Shown here: one piece after another, positions 57,934 to 64,000 of the stretch
How the letters are laid out: each line of letters begins with the position of its first letter
Numbering within the stretch: the stretch's first letter is position 1
Assembly (NCBI GenBank): GCA_021383565.1
Contig: CP079699.1
Span: 62,001 to 126,000, forward strand
Reading direction: 5' to 3'
Length of the DNA stretch: 64,000 nucleotides
Source of the DNA: Levilactobacillus brevis
Lineage (GTDB): Bacteria; Bacillota; Bacilli; Lactobacillales; Lactobacillaceae
Notes under the pieces: generated by a model
Database searches by the model: none
What the model was told of the DNA's origin: nothing
Seen by the model: only the letters and a program-made list of their open reading frames with translations
Program-made: the position numbers and the translations under genes

Positions 57934-60405
57934 GTGGGAACGAAGAAGGGAATAGTGAGGGTAGCCGCAATATTGGCCATGGCTGGACTAGGGCTGTGGT
58001 CTTTGGGGGAGACAACAGCGCATGCGGTTGGTGTTGATTCGACGGCATATGATGGTAATCCCAAATATACTAATTCCGCTGCTCTGGCGGCAGCACCACA
58101 GGGGGTTGACTTGACTTCAACGGATTATTCCAGTTATTTCACGATTAATGCAGGCATAAGTGGTACGTCTGTGAAGAACTCGGCAGTTGTAAAGGGACCA
58201 AATGATGGCGTTGGTAGTCCATCAAATAAGGGGAATTCGGTCATTCAGATTTCCTCATCCGGCACAAAAAATTCATGGGGATCGATTTGGTCATCTGACA
58301 AGGCGTTCGATTTAAGCAAACCAGAGACGGCTTCAATGTGGGTCTTTCTAAGTGGTCCAAAGTATGGCGATGTCGGTGATGGTATGGCCTTCGTACTACA
58401 AAACGATGGAATAGATGCCTTTTCTGGAACGACGACTACGGGCAAGACGGAAGATCTTCTTCCTAAGCCGACCACTGTGGATGTTCCTGGCGTCGGAGAA
58501 AGTATGGGTGTCTGGGGGATGGATCCCTCTGAATATACAAGTCATGATCTTGCGGGTTCGGCTATTCAGAACAGTTGGGCTTTGGAGTTTGATACACATG
58601 ATAATTCGTATATTCCTCCTACTACGCCGCTGATTTCTATTACCCCCAATTGGGATTTAGATAGTAACTATAGTCCTTCTTCTTTCGATGCAGGCCAGTA
58701 CTTCAATTCTTTTAACAAAGACGGTGATCCTACGGGAACTGCTGGAACGATAGGTGCTGATAATCACATTGCTTCAAATTATCCTGGGAGCAAGGCTACG
58801 TATACAACAAAGTCGGAACTTGGAATGAAAACAACGTGGAATCAGATGTCTTTACCAATTTGGGGTAGTTATTCAACGAGTTATTACTACTACAAAATGA
58901 CTCATCTGGGCTATCTCGACGAAGGTAAGACCGGGGCCGACGATAGTATGACAAATTTCCGTTGGCATCACATTACGCTGAATTACACGCCACCAACTGA
59001 TGAAGACGCTAATGGTGAAATGACGTATACATTTAATGATAAGGATCCGTCGACCGGGGCACCGCAGGCCTCATCGGAGTCAAGAACCGTTCCGATTAAG
59101 CTTAGTGAGTTTAATTTGACTAGCGATAAGAAAGTGCGCTGGGGATTTACCGGTTCAACTGGGGAAGCGACTGCTAACAATTTGGTGATCTTTGACCAAA
59201 TCCCCGGGGAAGCCGAGTCTTCCGCAACTGCAACTTTGAGCCAAAAAGGTGATGATGGCAGTTACTCTACCGTGGATAGTAACACGGGGGCTTTAAGTGG
59301 CGGCACGCCGGTTAAATTGGAGTATGACTTCAAGCGCACGGGTGGACTTAAAGACTGGAAGGATATCAATGCCGAACTGTCCATTCCTAGCAGCATTTCA
59401 TTAACCTCCGGGACCGTTACGACGCCTAGTGGCGATGGCGATGTTGACCTTTCCAAGCTAGATGGAACGAAGCTACCGGTGGCACTGGGATCCGATGGCA
59501 ATGGACTAACGTTGAGCAGCGATCAGGGTGGAAAGATTACGCTGTACGGCACGATCAAGAACGCAGATGCTAGTGAAGCCAGCACAACGAGTTACTTCCA
59601 AGGAAGTAATGCGACTTCAGCCGCCAAGTTGACGAGCTTTTCGACTAAGAAGTCAGTCTTAAGCATGGACATTGATAAAGACAAGAGCACGCTTCAAGTA
59701 AACAGTGGTGGTGACGATGCGAAGATCATCGGGGTTGCGGTGCCTGACGCTGACTCGAAAATATCTGCGTCTGATATCACGATTCACCCTAGCTTATCAA
59801 ATGGAGCGTCTCTGGATTCGTTTAAGCTGGATGATGAAAAGTACTTTAATCCTGATTATGGCAGTACCGGATTTACTTATCCCGTTGCTAATGACAAGTT
59901 AAGCAAGGGACCGAATACGATTAGCTTTTACGCAACTGATACGGCTGGGGATCGGTCACCAGTTGTCTCGACTGAGATCACGGCCGGGTTCATTCAGCTA
60001 GGCGCGGCCAGTGGAGACTTGTCTTATGGATCATCAGAGTTGACGGGGGGGAATCGCATCCTGAATCGGGATAATGACTGGAGTCTGTCCGTTGATAATT
60101 CATTGATTTCGGGAACTGATTGGGAACTTGATGCGCAGACGACCGGAATGTTTCGCGATGGGACACCCACGGAACCACGCCTTGATGGGTCATTGATCTA
60201 TACGGATAGTCAGGGAACGACATCACAACTTAATTCGACGCCAGTAAAGATTGCTAGTGGTTCTTCGGATGGCACCACCAAGTCAACGAATATCGCGGAG
60301 AACTGGTCCGATGATACGGGGATTAGGTTGAAAGTTAACAGTGGTGCTACCGAAGGAAAATATTCTGGTATGATCCAGTGGACATTTAAGAATGCGCCGG
60401 AATAA
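57934..60405 (+). CDS. Lectin-like surface protein with C-terminal WxL domain, copy 3
   Basis: This 823-residue secreted paralogue uses a GTG start eight bases after GAGGAGG. Signal peptide to about residue 31 (THAVG region), lectin-like domain with SVIQISSSG, GDGMAFVLQND, SWALEFDTHDN, HIASNYPGS and RWHHITLNYTPPT, and a C-terminus with WSLSVDNS and MIQWTFKNAPE. An extra insertion of about 20 residues follows FVLQND, and the loop after EFDTHDN is longer and different from copies 1 and 2. Confidence 0.88.
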   Translation: MGTKKGIVRVAAILAMAGLGLWSLGETTAHAVGVDSTAYDGNPKYTNSAALAAAPQGVDLTSTDYSSYFTINAGISGTSVKNSAVVKGPNDGVGSPSNKGNSVIQISSSGTKNSWGSIWSSDKAFDLSKPETASMWVFLSGPKYGDVGDGMAFVLQNDGIDAFSGTTTTGKTEDLLPKPTTVDVPGVGESMGVWGMDPSEYTSHDLAGSAIQNSWALEFDTHDNSYIPPTTPLISITPNWDLDSNYSPSSFDAGQYFNSFNKDGDPTGTAGTIGADNHIASNYPGSKATYTTKSELGMKTTWNQMSLPIWGSYSTSYYYYKMTHLGYLDEGKTGADDSMTNFRWHHITLNYTPPTDEDANGEMTYTFNDKDPSTGAPQASSESRTVPIKLSEFNLTSDKKVRWGFTGSTGEATANNLVIFDQIPGEAESSATATLSQKGDDGSYSTVDSNTGALSGGTPVKLEYDFKRTGGLKDWKDINAELSIPSSISLTSGTVTTPSGDGDVDLSKLDGTKLPVALGSDGNGLTLSSDQGGKITLYGTIKNADASEASTTSYFQGSNATSAAKLTSFSTKKSVLSMDIDKDKSTLQVNSGGDDAKIIGVAVPDADSKISASDITIHPSLSNGASLDSFKLDDEKYFNPDYGSTGFTYPVANDKLSKGPNTISFYATDTAGDRSPVVSTEITAGFIQLGAASGDLSYGSSELTGGNRILNRDNDWSLSVDNSLISGTDWELDAQTTGMFRDGTPTEPRLDGSLIYTDSQGTTSQLNSTPVKIASGSSDGTTKSTNIAENWSDDTGIRLKVNSGATEGKYSGMIQWTFKNAPE

Positions 60406-60613
60406 TGATTGTCGTAGTCTAGAATGATAACTAAATAAATGCTGAAGTCTTCTACTCAGTGGGTTGGTATCGGCCACCGTCAACATGACGGGAATGGTCG
60501 TGTGCTTCCCTGGGTAGGGGGCTTTTTATTATCCCCACCCCGGGACCGTACACGGACGTTTGAAAACTATATTAACGTTCAAAACGTTCTTGCAGTTAAT
60601 AAACAACCTATGG

Positions 60614-60622
60614 TGCTACACT
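60614..60622 (+). promoter_or_regulatory. Extended -10 promoter, lectin gene 4
   Basis: TGCTACACT, about 145 bases before the start. A hairpin ACCCCCAG/CTCTGGGGT at 60711-60733 lies just upstream of the ribosome binding site, replacing the GTTCGG hairpin of genes 1 and 2. Confidence 0.5.
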
Positions 60623-60767
60623 GGGGTTAATGATGGTAAGTGAGAATTGTGAATAACTCGCATTAAATTACGCAATTTAAAAATTAAGAATTATCCAGAT
60701 GAGCTGTGGAACCCCCAGCCTAGAGCTCTGGGGTCAAGCTGGCTAAAATATAAAGGGAAGCTTAATT

Positions 60768-63056
60768 ATGAAGTTGAGGAATCGAATCATACTAGGAATG
60801 GTGGCACTATTGTCGCTGGGAATTGGCTGGAATGCGTGCGTAGCTCAGGCCGATACTGCTGCAGAAAATGCGATGAAGTCGGCGCCACAAGGGATTAAAG
60901 TTGCGCCCTATTTTACAGTGCCATCAGGCATCGGCAAAGATGGGACGCAAAAAAATGTGGCGAGTGTGCTAGCTAATTCGGGGAATTCATCGCTGTACCC
61001 CATGGATGGCGTGCAGATTTCATCTCTTGATACCAACGGTGCTGGTGGGGCTATTTGGTCGAACGGAAAGACATTCGACCTTAATCAGAATCAACGGGCC
61101 TCGATGTGGATTTATATCAGTGGTAAAGATATTTCATACGCAAGCCAGATGGCTGACGGGATGGCTTTTGTTTTACAGGATGATCCCAATATGCAAAAGG
61201 ATAACCAATCATTCGCGTTTTCTGCGCCTGGTGAGTCGCTGGGAGTTTGGGCAAAAGATACCGGAAGTAGCAAGAATGATATTAACAGCTCAGCCATTCA
61301 AAGTAGCTGGGCTCTGGAATTTGACACGCACATGAACGATGCAACACCCGATCCTGGATTGTTTTCGATGCCGACGACAGCGGATTATTTTGATGGTGGT
61401 AAAGGCTTTGGCTACAATCCTAGTTCAGGATCGTCTCCTGAAGAGAATGTGGCCGGTCAGCATATTGCTTCGGGGTATCCAGCGGACGCTGACACTTATA
61501 CGCAACAGACAGCATCAAACGTTTTAAAAAAATATTATTATTATCAACAAATTCATTATGGTATCTTACGGGATAACACGCAGGACTTTATTGGTAACGG
61601 CGCATGGCACCATATCACCGTCGATTACACGGCGCCCACTAGCGATAGTAAGACTGGCTCGATGACTTATAAATTTGACGATAAAGATCCCAGCACGGGT
61701 AACCCTAAGTCTACGGAATACGTCGCGAAGGTTCCGGTGGACTTGGATAAGTTAGGCGCATCGCGAACAGATGGTAAAGTTTACTGGGGTTTCACGGGGT
61801 CCACGGGTAAGAAAATCGATGGCGAGAGCGAGACTGGGAGTGAGACGGCACTGGTCGTCTTTGAGCAGGTTCCCTCCCAGGTTGAAGGAACGGCTACCGC
61901 TACGATGACAGATACGACGACAAATAAGGCCGTGACTGATAGCGACAATACAATTAAAGCCAATGATGATGTTCAACTGACGTATCAAGCCAACTACGAG
62001 AGTGGTAATGTGATTTGGAAGAATGTTTTGGCTAAGTTACAGTTGCCGGCAGATGTGACCTTCAACCAGATTACGGTACACCGTAGCGATGGTTCTACTA
62101 TTTTAGTGGATCCTTCAAGTATTAGTGCGAACACGTTGATAACGAGTATTGGTGATATGAAACAAAATGGGTATGCGGTATCGATTACGCTTGACGGGAC
62201 TGCTAACAACGTTAAGCAACAGGTCACGGATACCACGAACGCGAGTGAATTCCTGGGTGATAATGGGATGGCAACGGCTACGCTCCCGTCGTTTAAGATT
62301 GAGCCGACAGACTTGGCGCTTAAGCTGGATAATGCCAGTAAGGACCAGACTGTTAACCTCGGCGCGGCAACGGACGCAACAATCACCGGTAATTTGAAGC
62401 TGAGTGATACGAGTTTGGCTAACAGTGCGTTGACGATTTACGGGGCCTTTGATAGTGGCAGTGCGACGAAGCAAACGGCTACTATTACCGGAACCGGAGA
62501 CACCCGGGCGTTTAAGCTACAAGTCCCTAAGGCGCAATTAACAGCGACGCCGAACCCGCACACACTGGCCCTCTTTGTCAGCGATGGTAAGGGTGCCATG
62601 TCGGACCCAGCCACGGCGACCATCCATATGGGTCAGGTCACGCTGGGTGATACCGCCGCGCCCCTGACTTTTACACCGACATTTCTGAATGGTGTAAATC
62701 AGACGGTGGCACGGGATGGTGACTGGGCGTTGAATGTGAACGACAGTCTGAAATCAAATAGTACGTGGACATTGACGGCGAAAACCGCGGGGATGTTTAA
62801 GAATGGTGTGAATGCGCCCGGAAACGAATTGAATGGTCACTTGTTCTATAGACAGGCGCCAGATGCCGAGGAGCAGAAGCTGGGGGCAGCGGCCGTGCAG
62901 ATCTCTAACGGAACGTCGGATGGAAAGACACGGACGACGAATGTTGCGGATGACTGGACGGCTGACACCGGGATTTTGCTGGATGTCGATGGTGGTGCCG
63001 TTCCGGGCGATTATTCCGGAGAAATTCAGTGGACGTTGACGGCGGCACCTGAATGA
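60768..63056 (+). CDS. Lectin-like surface protein with C-terminal WxL domain, copy 4
   Basis: This 762-residue secreted paralogue, more diverged than copies 1-3, has a signal peptide to about residue 28 (AQA-D), lectin-like domain with SSWALEFDTHMN, HIASGYP and AWHHITVDYTAPT, and C-terminus WALNVNDS and EIQWTLTAAPE. The first codons read ATGAAGTTGAGG, so the leader motif AAGTTGAGG of the other members is here inside the coding start. AAAGGGAAG provides the ribosome binding site. Confidence 0.87.
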   Translation: MKLRNRIILGMVALLSLGIGWNACVAQADTAAENAMKSAPQGIKVAPYFTVPSGIGKDGTQKNVASVLANSGNSSLYPMDGVQISSLDTNGAGGAIWSNGKTFDLNQNQRASMWIYISGKDISYASQMADGMAFVLQDDPNMQKDNQSFAFSAPGESLGVWAKDTGSSKNDINSSAIQSSWALEFDTHMNDATPDPGLFSMPTTADYFDGGKGFGYNPSSGSSPEENVAGQHIASGYPADADTYTQQTASNVLKKYYYYQQIHYGILRDNTQDFIGNGAWHHITVDYTAPTSDSKTGSMTYKFDDKDPSTGNPKSTEYVAKVPVDLDKLGASRTDGKVYWGFTGSTGKKIDGESETGSETALVVFEQVPSQVEGTATATMTDTTTNKAVTDSDNTIKANDDVQLTYQANYESGNVIWKNVLAKLQLPADVTFNQITVHRSDGSTILVDPSSISANTLITSIGDMKQNGYAVSITLDGTANNVKQQVTDTTNASEFLGDNGMATATLPSFKIEPTDLALKLDNASKDQTVNLGAATDATITGNLKLSDTSLANSALTIYGAFDSGSATKQTATITGTGDTRAFKLQVPKAQLTATPNPHTLALFVSDGKGAMSDPATATIHMGQVTLGDTAAPLTFTPTFLNGVNQTVARDGDWALNVNDSLKSNSTWTLTAKTAGMFKNGVNAPGNELNGHLFYRQAPDAEEQKLGAAAVQISNGTSDGKTRTTNVADDWTADTGILLDVDGGAVPGDYSGEIQWTLTAAPE

Positions 63057-63160
63057 TGGCAACGATTTGAAAAGTTAAAGGAAAGCGGCGTGGAACAAAA
63101 AGGCGGTTAGCTCTCAACTCTAAGCGAAGTCAGCTGCCTTTTGTCCACGAGATACAACGG

Positions 63161-63188
63161 GTCTGAGGCTTTTGTCTCAGGCCTTTTT
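63161..63188 (+). terminator. Terminator, lectin gene 4
   Basis: CTGAG and CTCAG arms around GCTTTTGT, then GCCTTTTT. An earlier AAAAGGC..GCCTTTT pair near 63100-63142 may also terminate. Confidence 0.6.
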
Positions 63189-63283
63189 GGTGTGGTAAAG
63201 GCGGGCATTGATGCTGGGCATGATAGTTACCCACAAAATAAGTTAATCAACGATTATAATTATGCTAGAAAATATCGTTACGG

Positions 63284-63292
63284 TGTTATACT
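63284..63292 (+). promoter_or_regulatory. Extended -10 promoter, lectin gene 5
   Basis: TGTTATACT, about 90 bases before the ATG at 63386; no -35 seen. Confidence 0.5.
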
Positions 63293-63385
63293 TGTGTGTG
63301 AAATAGTTATCTGTGAATATATTTTGCCATTACTTGATTCTCGTCGATTGTTCGGATCGAGTAGTGGAGAAATGGGGGGTATCAG

Positions 63386-64000
63386 ATGAATTTGGGAAAA
63401 CGGATGATCGTATGGGCAGGTGTTGCCCTGATAGGTGGCTGCGGATGCGCTCAGATTGGTGGGGAATCGACAGCCAGGGCGGACGCCATTACTTCCGTAC
63501 CACAAGGCCTCAAGGTGAGCCAGACCTTTTTGAACAAGCCGAGCACCTTAGGGAGTACTGGGGTGACCAACTCTGCGGCATACACTGAGGTTGCGCAAAG
63601 TAACCAGCGGCTACCCATGAGTGTGATTCAGATTTCGTCGTTGGGAAAACACAATGCGGGCGGTGCCGTGTGGTCGCAGACGCCCACATTTGACCTTTAT
63701 AAAAATCAGAAATTTTCAATGTGGGTTTATGCCAGTGGCGATATTGCGGGTAGTCCTGGCGAAGGACTGGCTTTTGTCCTGCAAAACAATAACAACAATC
63801 AATTTTCGGGTACTGGTGAGTCATTAGGAGTCTGGGGAGCCGATCCCAAGTCAACGACCGGTGGACCTGACACGATTGCTGGCACGGCGATTCAGAAGAG
63901 TTGGGCGCTGGAATTTGATACGGAGGCCAATCAGATTGATCCAACAGAGAAATGGAATGCGAGTTCGGGGTTACTAACATCGTGGAATTTAGCGGATAAT
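63386..64000 (+). CDS. Lectin-like surface protein, copy 5, N-terminal part (runs off the window)
   Basis: The frame is open from ATG 63386 to the last base (205 codons). A signal peptide (MNLGKRMIVWAGVALIGG.., cleavage near ARA-D) is followed by TSVPQGLKVSQTF, SVIQISSLGKHNAGGAVWSQ, SMWVYASGD, GEGLAFVLQN and KSWALEFDTEAN, aligning with copies 1-4. GGGGGG six bases upstream serves as ribosome binding site. It resembles copy 4 most (ISSL.., AGGA/VWS). The C-terminal WxL part would lie beyond the window. Confidence 0.82.
   Translation, partial: MNLGKRMIVWAGVALIGGCGCAQIGGESTARADAITSVPQGLKVSQTFLNKPSTLGSTGVTNSAAYTEVAQSNQRLPMSVIQISSLGKHNAGGAVWSQTPTFDLYKNQKFSMWVYASGDIAGSPGEGLAFVLQNNNNNQFSGTGESLGVWGADPKSTTGGPDTIAGTAIQKSWALEFDTEANQIDPTEKWNASSGLLTSWNLADN

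Overview
The window comes from a low-to-mid GC Gram-positive of the family Lactobacillaceae. The evidence is the gene order metG, tatD, rnmV, ksgA, veg, ispE, purR, glmU, prs, which matches the origin-proximal block of Bacillus and lactobacilli. Typical lactobacillal content supports this: WxL surface proteins with a WxL-interacting protein, an isoprimeverose (xylP/xylQ) locus, alsS/alsD, water/peroxide-forming NADH oxidase homologues and an L31 type B protein. Genus and species cannot be fixed from the sequence alone. No rRNA, tRNA, CRISPR array or transposase was seen.

Layout. 1-8.3 kb is housekeeping: the end of a Sir2 protein, a small membrane protein, a DUF72 protein, metG, then a 740-bp gene-free interval packed with DnaA-box-like nonamers, then the tatD-rnmV-ksgA operon, veg and ispE. 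8.4-10.1 kb is an AT-richer insertion-like cassette: an ImmA/IrrE-type metallopeptidase overlapping an FRG-domain gene that carries one in-frame amber codon. A uracil-DNA-glycosylase-family gene next to it has no standard start. 11.2-19.2 kb is a glycoside locus: divergent xylQ and xylP with mirror-image promoters, cre sites and palindromes, a ROK repressor, a GH1 6-phospho-beta-glucosidase-type enzyme and a ROK kinase. 19.6-23 kb holds an alpha/beta hydrolase and a zinc-type ABC transporter behind a Zur-like box. 23.4-26.7 kb is purR-glmU-prs. 28.1-32.0 kb is a minus-strand run of two HAD phosphatases, an HD-domain protein and a LipL-type octanoyltransferase. 32.6-35.6 kb is a DUF1934 gene, rpoE and pyrG, with a CTP-sensing reiterative-transcription attenuator. 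36.5-39.4 kb is a MarR regulator divergent from alsS-alsD. 39.7-43.0 kb is an ABC ATPase/permease fusion divergent from a TetR regulator. 43.2-48.0 kb is murA (Asp in place of the catalytic Cys), rpmE2 and two tandem Nox-like flavoproteins lacking the redox Cys. 48.4-64.0 kb is a cell-surface region: sortase, a small WxL protein, a WxL-interacting protein and five tandem large proteins with an L-type-lectin-like N-terminus and a WxL-like C-terminus. The last of these runs off the window.

The most unusual signals are: (1) a family of intergenic, structured, dispersed repeats, at least eight full, diverged or deleted copies in both orientations, with paired arms conserved where sequence is not; (2) the DnaA-box cluster between metG and tatD; (3) the ImmA-FRG cassette; (4) the lectin/WxL array, whose putative ligand loop is hypervariable and whose members share an extended -10 promoter and a leader motif beside the ribosome binding site.
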